Program-made: the position numbers and the translations under genes | DNA from: Sinorhizobium terangae | GTDB taxonomy: Bacteria > Pseudomonadota > Alphaproteobacteria > Rhizobiales > Rhizobiaceae | Length of the DNA: 64,000 nt | Assembly (NCBI RefSeq): GCF_029714365.1 | Contig: NZ_CP121659.1 | Coordinates: forward strand, 3,632,501 to 3,696,500 | Reading direction: 5' to 3' | Shown: in pieces, positions 36,829 through 44,698 of the stretch | Layout of the letters: every line of letters starts with the position of its first letter | Position numbering within the stretch: the stretch's first letter is position 1 | Notes under the pieces: model-generated | Database searches by the model: none | The model's input: only the letters and a program-made list of their open reading frames with translations | What the model was told of the DNA's origin: nothing

Positions 36829-37692
36829 ATGGCACACGCCGTCCACCGGACCTGCAAGACAGCCCTCATCGCTGCCACAATGGTCGCGCTGATGCCGCTG
36901 CAAGCGCAGTCCCAGAGCGCCGGGCTCGGGGCGGCTGGCGAATTGGTCGACCCGGACAGGCTGCGGGTCTGTGCCGACCCGTCCAACATGCCCTTCTCCG
37001 ACAAGAGCGGCGAGGGCTTCGAGGACAAGCTCGCCAAGATGGTCGCAACCGCGACAGGACGCAGTTCCGTCGCCTATACGTGGTTTCCCTCGGTCACCGG
37101 CTTTGTGCGCAATACACTCGGCGCCAATCGCTGCGACATCATCATGGGCTATGCTCAAGGGGACGAGCTCGTCCAGAATACCAACGCCTATTACCGCTCC
37201 TCCTACGTGCTGCTCTACAAGAAGGACGGCGACCTTGCCGGCGTCGAAACGCTGACCGATCCGAAGCTTGCAGACAAGCGAATCGGCGTGGTCCAGGGAA
37301 CGCCACCCTCCGCGAATATGGCAATCGCAAAACTGATGCGCAAAGCGAAGGTGTACCCTCTCATGGTCGATACGCGGGTATCGGCATCGATGGCGGAGGT
37401 CATGATCCGCGATATGCTGGCTGGTGTGATCGACGCCGCCGTGATCTGGGGTCCGATGGCGGGCTATTACGCCCGCAAGTCCGGGGCCGATCTGGCGCTC
37501 GTGCCCCTGACAAGGGAGAAGGGGGGCCAGCGCATGACCTATCGGATCACCATGGGCGTGCGGCCTTCCGATCAGCAATGGAAACGCACGCTCAACGCCT
37601 TCATCAGGGACAACCAGGCGGAAATCAACAAGCTCCTGCTCTCCTATGGCGTTCCGCTGCTCAACGAACACGACGAGAGAATCACGCAGTGA
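36829..37692 (+). CDS. xoxJ: Periplasmic XoxJ/MxaJ-like binding protein
   Basis: The 287-residue protein has a signal peptide (cleavage near QAQSQ). It has the extracellular solute-binding (family 3-like) fold seen in MxaJ and XoxJ: RLRVCADPSNMPFSDK, GFEDKLAKMVA, MGYAQGDELVQNTNAYYRSS, GVVQGTPPSANMAIAKLM. In methanol dehydrogenase operons this protein is thought to help activate or mature the apo-enzyme rather than import a solute. It starts 1 bp after the xoxG stop. Confidence 0.9.
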   Translation: MAHAVHRTCKTALIAATMVALMPLQAQSQSAGLGAAGELVDPDRLRVCADPSNMPFSDKSGEGFEDKLAKMVATATGRSSVAYTWFPSVTGFVRNTLGANRCDIIMGYAQGDELVQNTNAYYRSSYVLLYKKDGDLAGVETLTDPKLADKRIGVVQGTPPSANMAIAKLMRKAKVYPLMVDTRVSASMAEVMIRDMLAGVIDAAVIWGPMAGYYARKSGADLALVPLTREKGGQRMTYRITMGVRPSDQQWKRTLNAFIRDNQAEINKLLLSYGVPLLNEHDERITQ

Positions 37693-37705
37693 CGTTCGAA
37701 TGCCT

Positions 37706-37752
37706 GCTGCATGATTCGTTAAATCGGGTAGGATTCGAGGGAACATGAAGCA
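37706..37752 (+). repeat. Fragment of RIME-like element
   Basis: ctgcatgattcgttaaatcg followed by an imperfect inverted copy ending catgaagcag resembles the right-hand hairpin of the element at 11475-11580. The left palindrome is absent. It lies between xoxJ and gfa. Confidence 0.5.
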
Positions 37753-37791
37753 GGCCGAAGGGCCACTTCGGCACAACAGGGAGGAGACGCA

Positions 37792-38367
37792 ATGGATAGT
37801 TCAATTCGCATTCATCCGGCCGTGGATGGCGGCGTCAAACCCGCGAGTCCGGATTTTGCCGGAGGCACGCTTGTTTGTGCCTGCACCGACAGGCCGGTCA
37901 AGGTCAGGATCGAGGGGCAGATTGCCCACAACCACGCTTGCGGCTGCACCAAATGCTGGAAACCAAGCGGCGCCGATTTCTCCATTGTCGCGGTTGTTCC
38001 GCACGACAAGGTGACCGTGCTCGAGAACGGCGACAAGCTGCAAGTGGTCGACCCGTCCGCATTGATCCAGCGGCACGCCTGCAGGGAGTGCGGCGTTCAT
38101 ATGTATGGGCCGGTGGAACGGGAACATGCCTTCCAGGGGCTGGACTTCATTCACCCCGAACGCTTCCAGGAGTCGGGCTGGGCCCCCCCGGGCTTCGCAG
38201 CCTTCGTCTCCTCCATCATCGAATCGGGAGTCGACCCCAGCCGCATGGATGGCGTTCGGGCGCGCCTCAGGGAGCTGGGGCTGGAGCCCTATGACTGCCT
38301 GTCGCCAGCGCTGATGGACTATGTTGCCACCTGGGTCGCCAAGAAGTCGGGCGCCCTTCCGAGCTGA
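37792..38367 (+). CDS. gfa: S-(hydroxymethyl)glutathione synthase (glutathione-dependent formaldehyde-activating enzyme)
   Basis: The 191-residue protein starts behind GGGAGGAGACGCA. The zinc-ligand cysteines of the family are all visible: Cys29/Cys31, the CGCTKC group (Cys50, 52, 55) and Cys97/Cys100 (HACRECGVH). Gfa accelerates condensation of formaldehyde with glutathione, the first step of the glutathione-linked formaldehyde route. Formaldehyde made by XoxF would be its substrate. The later enzymes (hydroxymethylglutathione dehydrogenase and S-formylglutathione hydrolase) are not in this window. Confidence 0.93.
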   Translation: MDSSIRIHPAVDGGVKPASPDFAGGTLVCACTDRPVKVRIEGQIAHNHACGCTKCWKPSGADFSIVAVVPHDKVTVLENGDKLQVVDPSALIQRHACRECGVHMYGPVEREHAFQGLDFIHPERFQESGWAPPGFAAFVSSIIESGVDPSRMDGVRARLRELGLEPYDCLSPALMDYVATWVAKKSGALPS

Positions 38368-38645
38368 ACGCGCAGCAGCCGTGTCAGCGTGCTGGCCAGG
38401 GCGCTGGCACGGCGCTTGGACACATACTTCGCGGGTAGGAAGGACCAGCAGTTGCGCATCCGCGCGACTGCCGTGGAACTATTGTTGCTTGCCCGCGGCG
38501 TGCCTGTGGGCGCCTGTCGCACAAACGGTCACTGCAAGACACAGGTCCATCACACGGAGCGCATCAGCCGGCGCGCCGAAAACGGGTTGAAGTCGGAGAC
38601 CGGACGCACGATTCTTATGTCATCGGAATCGTGGAGGTCCACGTG

Positions 38646-39197
38646 ATGCACCATTACCTCATCTTCGAAACGGTTGGCGGCTTCTGCGGCATCGCCTGGA
38701 ACGACAACGGAATAACGCGCTTCCAGCTGCCGACAAAAGATTCCGCCGCGGCGGAGCGGATGCTGTTGCGCCGCCTTCCCAATGCCGAACCCGGCACGCC
38801 TACGCCCGACGTGCTTGAAGCAGTTGCGGCCGCGAAGCGCTACTTCGAGGGCCAGGAAACCGACTTCTCCGACATCAGGCTCGATCTCGCCGGGCAGGAA
38901 GCGTTTTTCAGGCAAGTTTATGCTGCAGCCCGGCGTGTCCGCTGGGGACAGACGACCACCTACGGCGCGTTGGCGAAGGAGCTCGGCGCCGGGCCGGAAG
39001 CGGCGCGCGACGTTGGCCAAGCCATGGCCAAGAATCCGGTTCCACTGATTATTCCCTGCCACCGCGTCTTGGCGGCCGGCGGCAAGATCGGCGGTTTCTC
39101 GGCACCGGGCGGTGCCACGGCAAAGACCCGCATGCTGGAGCTGGAGGGCGTCCATGTCGACCCGCCGCAGCCGGCGCAACAAACCTTCGGCTTCTAG
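38646..39197 (+). CDS. ogt: Methylated-DNA-protein-cysteine methyltransferase (Ogt type)
   Basis: The 183-residue protein starts at ATG behind GGAGG. The C-terminal MGMT domain contains RRVRWGQTTTYGALAKELG and the active-site motif IIPCHRV with alkyl-acceptor Cys138, then AAGGKIGGFSAPGG. It repairs O6-alkylguanine by suicidal transfer. The preceding 280 bp (38368-38645) has no gene I can support. Position after gfa suggests a protective role against alkylation or aldehyde damage during methanol use. Its TAG stop is part of a repeat element. Confidence 0.93.
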   Translation: MHHYLIFETVGGFCGIAWNDNGITRFQLPTKDSAAAERMLLRRLPNAEPGTPTPDVLEAVAAAKRYFEGQETDFSDIRLDLAGQEAFFRQVYAAARRVRWGQTTTYGALAKELGAGPEAARDVGQAMAKNPVPLIIPCHRVLAAGGKIGGFSAPGGATAKTRMLELEGVHVDPPQPAQQTFGF

Positions 39198-39310
39198 CGC
39201 GGGATGAGGAAAAATGTGTACGGTTTTCCGCCCGCATCCCGCGCTAACTTATTAGAATCGATCACATTTATGATTTTAGGTCGATCGGACCTAAAATCGG
39301 GATCTGATGC
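39194..39310 (+). repeat. Second-family palindromic repeat (copy 2)
   Basis: It starts ctagcgcgggatgagg exactly on the Ogt stop codon. It shares tgtgtacggttttccgcccg and the hairpin gattttaggtc / gacctaaaatc (39272-39298) with the copy at 12804-12925. The hairpin may terminate transcription from ogt. Confidence 0.82.
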
Positions 39311-39811
39311 ATGTCGCCCAAAAGTGTGCAGCGGTTTTGGGACAACGACATGTATAAAAGCCATGGCCTACTGCACCGCATCCACTTGAAGGCCAGGCAT
39401 CCCGGCTTGCCCCGTCCAGCCATCTACGCGGCCAAGTGAACGCCGTAGCTTGGATATCAGGTGGACCGAGCGATTTGCCGCATTAACCACAAATCCATGT
39501 AATCTGGGCGTTGACCTCCGTGAGCCTGTTAAAGTCTCATTAACGAAACTATAAGTTCAAAAACGAATAGGGACGAGAAGATTTGGAACTAAAAATCTAG
39601 ATCTCTTGGAGATTGCATACTATTCGATATCGAGGAATTGTATGAAATTTTAACGAGGGGAGCGTCTGCGCCACCATTGTATTCTCTCAGACTATTTATG
39701 TCTGTCTCGATTGATTTACCATTTCAATGAAAACGCTCGACAGTTAACTCTTGCTGTCGATATCCCGTCTATATTTTTCCGCGTTGTCTGCGGACGTCAG
39801 AGTATCTCGTC
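39311..39811 (+). other. Promoter region of the polysaccharide locus
   Basis: About 500 bp, AT-rich toward the right, with no gene seen. An inverted repeat CGACAG (39738-39743) / CTGTCG (39754-39759) lies about 50 bp before the asparagine-synthetase gene and could be an operator. No ribosome-binding site of normal strength precedes that gene. Confidence 0.45.
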
Positions 39812-41749
39812 ATGTGTGGTTTTGGTGGCTATTTCGGCTCTGTTCCGGATGGAAGGGCTCTTCTTGAGAAGATGACGGTTGCGATTGCCCATCGCGGACC
39901 GGACGAACACGGTGCTTTCACCGCGCCGCAGGCTGGTCTTGGCCATGTCAGGCTGTCGATCGTCGGCTTAGGCGATGGCCAGCAGCCGATGTCCGATGCC
40001 ACGGGCGGACTGACGATCGCCTTCAACGGCGAGATCTTCAACTATGTCGAACTGCGCGACGAGCTTCGCACCAGAGGCCGCCGCTTCCGCACGTCCAGCG
40101 ACACGGAAGTCATCCTCCATCTCTACGATGAAATGGGCGAGGATTGCGTGTCCCGGCTCAACGGCGACTTCGCCTTTGCGCTGTGGGACAACCGTCGCCG
40201 GCGGATGCTGCTGGCGCGCGACCGCATGGGCGTCCGGCCGCTGTTTTATGCGATGCGGGCGGGAACGCTCTATTTCGCCTCCGAGGTGAAGGCGCTCCTC
40301 CAGGTCCCTGGTATTCCCGCGGAGATCGACCCGATCGCGCTCGATCAGATTTTTACGCTCTGGGCGCCGATCGCGCCGCGCACGCCGTTCAAGAATATCT
40401 TTGAACTCGAACCGGCGAGCCTGATGGTTGCCGACGAGCGGGGCGCAGCCACACGGACCTATTGGAACCTGGCATTTCCGGAGAGTGATGCGCGGTCGCG
40501 GCATGTCGATGAAGGTGAGGCTGCCGAGGAACTGCGCGCGCTTCTGACCGATGCGACGCGCATCCGCATGCGGGCCGACGTGCCGGTCGGCGCCTACCTG
40601 TCGGGTGGCCTCGATTCGTCCATCGTGTCGGCGCTCGCTGCCGGCATGGCGCCGCAGGGCCTTCGAACCTTTTCCGTGACCTTCGACAGCGCCGAACATG
40701 ACGAGAGCGCCTTCCAGCACGAAATGGCCGCCGCTCTCGGCACCGATCACAGGGCCGTTGCCTGCCGTGCCGGCGACATCGCGGAGGTTTTTCCCGACGT
40801 CATCCGTTTTGCGGAGAGGCCGGTGCTTCGAACGGCGCCGGCCCCCCTGTACCAACTTTCCGGCCTTGTGCGCGATTCCGGCCTGAAGGTGGTGCTCACG
40901 GGGGAGGGGGCCGACGAAATCTTCGCGGGCTACGACATCTTCAAGGAAGCGCGCGTGCGCCGCTTCTGCGGTCGGCAGCCCGGCTCCCAGATAAGACCGC
41001 ACCTGTTCCGCAAGCTCTATCCCTATCTCCCAGGCCTCAAGCAGCAGTCGTCCGAATATCTGGCGGCATTTTTCGGTGCCGGGAACGATCCGCTTGACGA
41101 CCCGCTCTTTTCGCATCGCCCGCGGCTCAAGGGGACAGCGGCGACGAAGATGTTCTTCTCGGGCGATTTGCGCGCGAAGCTCGCGGGTTACGATGCGGCC
41201 GATGAGCTCATGAGCCGCTTGCCCGAAGCCTTCGGCCGCTGGCATCCGCTGCATCAGGCGCAATATCTTGAAAGCCGTTTCCTTCTGCCGGGCTACATCC
41301 TTTCGAGCCAGGGCGACCGCATGGCGATGGCCCATGGGGTTGAAGGTCGGTTCCCCTTCCTCGATCACCGTCTTGTCGAATTCGCGGCGGAACTGCCGCC
41401 GGAAATGAAGCTTAAGGGTCTGGTGGAGAAGCACATCCTGCGTGAGGCGACGAAGGACTTGTTGCCGCCTTCGATCGGCAAGCGGACCAAGCAGCCCTAT
41501 CGCGCACCGGACAGCCATTCCTTCAGCGGCCGGGGCGAACTCGACTATGTGCGCACCGCCATGGGCGAAGAGGCGATCGCCGCCGGTGGCCTCTTCAACC
41601 CAAGCGCGGTGACGAAACTTTACGAGAAGTGCCGGGCACGCCCGCCTTCCGGCTTCCGCGACAACGCGGCCTTCGTCGGCATCCTGTCGACGCAACTGTG
41701 GCTGCAAACATTCACCGGCACGAGCATCCGCGCGGCGGAAGCTGCCTAA
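39812..41749 (+). CDS. Asparagine synthetase (glutamine-hydrolysing)-like amidotransferase
   Basis: The 645-residue protein has an N-terminal Ntn glutaminase domain with nucleophile Cys2 (MCGFGGYFG) and the conserved HRGPDEHG, FNGEIFNY and DTEVILHLY blocks. The C-terminal synthetase domain has PP-loop SGGLDSS starting at Ser264. The family makes asparagine or amidates other carboxylates; AsnB homologues in polysaccharide clusters often serve sugar or side-chain amidation. It is 22 bp before an ACP gene and heads the ACP/ligase/NadE operon, so a role in making an amidated substituent is likelier than housekeeping asparagine supply. Confidence 0.92.
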   Translation: MCGFGGYFGSVPDGRALLEKMTVAIAHRGPDEHGAFTAPQAGLGHVRLSIVGLGDGQQPMSDATGGLTIAFNGEIFNYVELRDELRTRGRRFRTSSDTEVILHLYDEMGEDCVSRLNGDFAFALWDNRRRRMLLARDRMGVRPLFYAMRAGTLYFASEVKALLQVPGIPAEIDPIALDQIFTLWAPIAPRTPFKNIFELEPASLMVADERGAATRTYWNLAFPESDARSRHVDEGEAAEELRALLTDATRIRMRADVPVGAYLSGGLDSSIVSALAAGMAPQGLRTFSVTFDSAEHDESAFQHEMAAALGTDHRAVACRAGDIAEVFPDVIRFAERPVLRTAPAPLYQLSGLVRDSGLKVVLTGEGADEIFAGYDIFKEARVRRFCGRQPGSQIRPHLFRKLYPYLPGLKQQSSEYLAAFFGAGNDPLDDPLFSHRPRLKGTAATKMFFSGDLRAKLAGYDAADELMSRLPEAFGRWHPLHQAQYLESRFLLPGYILSSQGDRMAMAHGVEGRFPFLDHRLVEFAAELPPEMKLKGLVEKHILREATKDLLPPSIGKRTKQPYRAPDSHSFSGRGELDYVRTAMGEEAIAAGGLFNPSAVTKLYEKCRARPPSGFRDNAAFVGILSTQLWLQTFTGTSIRAAEAA

Positions 41750-41771
41750 AACAAGACAGGAAGGATGAGAC

Positions 41772-42038
41772 ATGACAGAAACGATCAAGGACAGCGTCAA
41801 GGCGTTCATCATCGAGAATTTTCTCTTCGGTGACACATCCTACGAACTCGCCGACACGGCATCGCTGATCGAGAACGACATCATAGACTCGACCGGCGTG
41901 CTGGAGCTCGTCGCTTTCATCGAAGACCGCTTCGGCATCGCCATGACCGACGCCGATATCGTCCCGGCAAACCTCGACTCGCTCGCACGCATTTCCGCAT
42001 TCATCGCAGCGAAGTCCGCAGTGCCGGTCTCGGCATAG
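41772..42038 (+). CDS. Acyl carrier protein
   Basis: The 88-residue acidic helical protein has DIIDSTGVLELVAFIEDRF; Ser40 is the predicted phosphopantetheine attachment site. It lies between the amidotransferase and the AMP-forming ligase (28 bp before it). It probably carries the residue activated by that ligase, as DltC does for D-alanine. It is not the fatty-acid ACP, whose neighbours are different. Confidence 0.9.
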   Translation: MTETIKDSVKAFIIENFLFGDTSYELADTASLIENDIIDSTGVLELVAFIEDRFGIAMTDADIVPANLDSLARISAFIAAKSAVPVSA

Positions 42039-42066
42039 ACAGCGACGGATTGGGGGCGCCACGCGC

Positions 42067-43614
42067 ATGCGGTTCGAGCAATTTTTGATCAGGAACGCCG
42101 GAGCAAACGGCGGCAAGGCGGCGCTCGTCACCGAGCGCAAACGGCTCAGCTATGAGGAGCTCGATGATCTCTCGACCCGCCTCGCCGCCGCCCTCGCTGC
42201 AAACGGCGTGAAGCGGAACGACCGGGTTCTGGTCTTCATGGACAATTGCTGGGAGGCGGCGGTTTCGATCTTCGCGATCCTCAAGGCCGGCGCGACCTTC
42301 AGCCCGATCAACGCGTCGACCAAGTCCGACAAGCTCGCCTATATCATCGGCGATTGCGACGCGGCGGCGATCCTCACCCAGGCCAAGTTGATGCCGATCG
42401 TCGCGGAGGCGCGCGACCTTCTGCCCGGCGCGCCGCCTTTCGTTGCTTCAACCGCGGTGCCGGGAGGCCGGACGCCGGAAGGAGCCGCTCCGTTCGAGGA
42501 TTGTCTGGCGGCAGACCCTTCGCCCGTTCCCCACGGCGGCATCGATGTCGATCTCGCCATGCTGATCTACACCTCCGGGTCGACCGGCCGGCCGAAGGGG
42601 GTGATGATGACGCATCGAAATATCGATGCGGCTTCGGAATCGATCACCACCTATCTGCGCAACACGCCCGACGACGTCATCCTCAACGTCCTGCCGCTCG
42701 CGTTCGACTACGGCCTCTACCAGCTCTTGATGACGGTCCGGCTCGGGGCGACGCTCGTGCTCGAAAGATCCTTCGCCTTCCCGCAGGCGATCTTCGAGCG
42801 GATTCGCACCGAAGGCGTGACGGGCTTTCCCCTGGTGCCGACGATGGCGGCGATGATCCTGCAGATGCGCGATCTCGAGCCCGGCTTCCTGCCGAGCCTT
42901 CGCTATATCTCGAACACCGCCGCGGCGCTGCCGCCGGCCCATATCGCGCGTTTGCGAGAACTCTTCCCCTCTGCTCGGCTCTATTCCATGTACGGCCTGA
43001 CGGAATGCAAACGCTGCACCTACCTGCCGCCTGAGGAGCTGGATCGTCGGCCGGGATCGGTCGGCATCGCCATTCCCAACACAGAAGCCTTTGTCGTCGA
43101 CGATGAGGGAAACCAGGTACCGCCGGGTGTTCCTGGCGAACTGGTGATCCGCGGCCCGCATGTGATGCAGGGATACTGGCGCAACGACGCGGCGACCGAG
43201 CGCATGCTGCGGCCCGGCCCGAACCCGTGGGAAAAGGTGCTTTACACCGGAGATCTCTTCCGCACCGACGAGGAGGGCTTCCTCTATTTCGTCGGCCGCA
43301 AGGACGACATCATCAAGACGCGCGGCGAAAAGGTGGCGCCGAAGGAAGTCGAGACCGTGCTGCACGCCCATCCGGGAATTGCGGAAGCCGTCGTGATCGG
43401 TGTTCCTGATCCGGTGCTTGGGTCTGCGATCGGCGCTCTTGTCGTCCTTTCGGATCCGGCACTGAGCGAGAAGGACATCATTCGTCACTGCGCCCGCCAT
43501 CTCGAGGATTTCATGGTGCCGAAGATCGTCGAATTCCGCACCGAACTCCCGAAGACCGATACCGGCAAGGTCAGCCGCAGGCTGGCGGCGGAAACATTGG
43601 AGCTTGCAGAATGA
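42067..43614 (+). CDS. AMP-forming acyl/aminoacyl-ACP ligase
   Basis: The 515-residue ANL-superfamily enzyme has the P-loop YTSGSTGRPKG at 168-178, YGLTECKR, and the C-terminal catalytic lysine region KTDTGKVSRR (Lys501). The hinge region GDLFRTDEEGFLYFVGRKDD is present. ANL enzymes activate a carboxylate as adenylate and load it on CoA or a carrier-protein thiol. With the ACP directly upstream, loading of that ACP is the simplest reading. The stop overlaps the next gene by 4 bp. Confidence 0.92.
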   Translation: MRFEQFLIRNAGANGGKAALVTERKRLSYEELDDLSTRLAAALAANGVKRNDRVLVFMDNCWEAAVSIFAILKAGATFSPINASTKSDKLAYIIGDCDAAAILTQAKLMPIVAEARDLLPGAPPFVASTAVPGGRTPEGAAPFEDCLAADPSPVPHGGIDVDLAMLIYTSGSTGRPKGVMMTHRNIDAASESITTYLRNTPDDVILNVLPLAFDYGLYQLLMTVRLGATLVLERSFAFPQAIFERIRTEGVTGFPLVPTMAAMILQMRDLEPGFLPSLRYISNTAAALPPAHIARLRELFPSARLYSMYGLTECKRCTYLPPEELDRRPGSVGIAIPNTEAFVVDDEGNQVPPGVPGELVIRGPHVMQGYWRNDAATERMLRPGPNPWEKVLYTGDLFRTDEEGFLYFVGRKDDIIKTRGEKVAPKEVETVLHAHPGIAEAVVIGVPDPVLGSAIGALVVLSDPALSEKDIIRHCARHLEDFMVPKIVEFRTELPKTDTGKVSRRLAAETLELAE

Positions 43615-44618
43615 ACATCCGTCCGGACCAGGATAAATTTGTCTTCTCGGCCGGGGCCCTGAAGTTAGACGCGGCCGTGGAGACGGATCGCATCGTCGAA
43701 GGGCTGCGCGCGCAACTGCGCGGCATGCGCAAACGCGGTCTCGTGCTCGGCCTTTCCGGCGGCATCGATTCCAGTGTCTCGGTGGCGCTCGCCGTGCGCG
43801 CCGTCGGCGCGAAGAACGTCTTCTGTCTGTTCATGCCCGAAAACGACTCCGATCCGGAGAGCCTCCGCCTCGGCCGACTGGTGGCGGAAACCTTCGGCGT
43901 CGAGGCGGTCGTCGAGGACATCGGCCCAACGCTCGCAGCGATGGGTTGCTACGAACGCCGCGATGCCTTCATCCGGGAGCTTGTTCCTGATTATGGGCCG
44001 GACTGGGCATCGAAGATCGTCATCGCCAATGCGCTTGAAGGCGATGGCTACAACATCTCCTCGCTGGTCGTCCAGGATCCGGAGGGAAAACAGACGAAGT
44101 TACGCATGCCACCCTCGGTCTATCTCGGCATTGTTGCCGCGACCAACATGAAGCAGCGCACGCGCAAACAGATCGAATATTATCACGCCGACCGGTTGAA
44201 CTTCGCCGTTCTCGGAACCCCGAACAGGCTCGAATACGACCAGGGCTTTTTCGTCAAGAACGGTGACGGCGCGGCCGATGTCAAGCCGATCGCGCATCTT
44301 TACAAATCGCAGGTCTATGCGCTCGCCGCGCATCTCGACGTCCCCGAGGAGATCCGGCGCAGGCCGCCGACGACGGACACCTATTCGCTCGCGCAGACGC
44401 AGGAGGAGTTCTACTTCTCACTGCCCTACGACCGCATGGACCTTTGCCTCTATGGTCTGAACAATGGCATCAGCGCCGAGGAGGTTGCCCGCGCGGCGCA
44501 ACTGACGGCGATCCAGGTGGAGCGCGTCTGGGCGGATATCGCCGCCAAGCGCAAGGCGACGCGCTACCTGCACCTCGGGCCGCAGCTCGTTCAGCCGGTC
44601 GAGGAAATCGGCCACTGA
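43611..44618 (+). CDS. NAD synthetase-like N-type ATP pyrophosphatase
   Basis: The 335-residue protein has PP-loop SGGIDSS at 49-55 and NadE-like blocks (FMPENDSDPESLRLGR, ILGTPNRLEYDQGFFVK-type, HLYKSQVYALAAHL). It is the ammonia-dependent type, without a nitrilase glutaminase domain. Typical NadE is about 270-280 residues; here an insert of about 40 residues follows the PP-loop region (DYGPDWASKIVIANALEGDG). It overlaps the ligase gene, so it belongs to the ACP module. It may be a repurposed amide-forming enzyme rather than the cell's NAD synthetase. That is inference. Confidence 0.85.
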   Translation: MNIRPDQDKFVFSAGALKLDAAVETDRIVEGLRAQLRGMRKRGLVLGLSGGIDSSVSVALAVRAVGAKNVFCLFMPENDSDPESLRLGRLVAETFGVEAVVEDIGPTLAAMGCYERRDAFIRELVPDYGPDWASKIVIANALEGDGYNISSLVVQDPEGKQTKLRMPPSVYLGIVAATNMKQRTRKQIEYYHADRLNFAVLGTPNRLEYDQGFFVKNGDGAADVKPIAHLYKSQVYALAAHLDVPEEIRRRPPTTDTYSLAQTQEEFYFSLPYDRMDLCLYGLNNGISAEEVARAAQLTAIQVERVWADIAAKRKATRYLHLGPQLVQPVEEIGH

Positions 44619-44631
44619 CCGGAATAGGGGC

Positions 44632-44698
44632 AGAGTTCTTTGATTCCACGCATCGTGCATTCCGAAAATCGGGTCCGGTTTTCGAGCCGATGCGCTAG
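44632..44698 (-). repeat. Partial RIME-like element
   Basis: Right-hand part of the element at 15476-15581: ctttgattccacgcatcgtg, then a hairpin around aaaatcgggtccggtttt and gatgcgctag. The left palindrome is absent. Its end supplies the TAG stop of the minus-strand GNAT-like gene. It separates two convergent transcripts and may act as a terminator. Confidence 0.8.

Noticed and set aside
38389..38646. 85-codon plus-strand frame between gfa and ogt
   Set aside because: No ribosome-binding site, no similarity, and ends in low-quality sequence before the Ogt start; could not be supported as a gene.
39720..39811. Sigma-70 promoter boxes before the asparagine-synthetase gene
   Set aside because: Several weak matches in AT-rich DNA but none with convincing spacing; only the inverted repeat is reported.
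39968..41836. 622-codon minus-strand frame opposite the asparagine-synthetase gene
   Set aside because: Arg/His/Gly-rich composition without motifs; the plus strand has the complete glutaminase and PP-loop domains.
39812..44618. Exosortase-A/PEP-CTERM locus
   Set aside because: AsnB, ACP and ligase recall such loci, but no exosortase membrane protein or PEP-CTERM tail was found.
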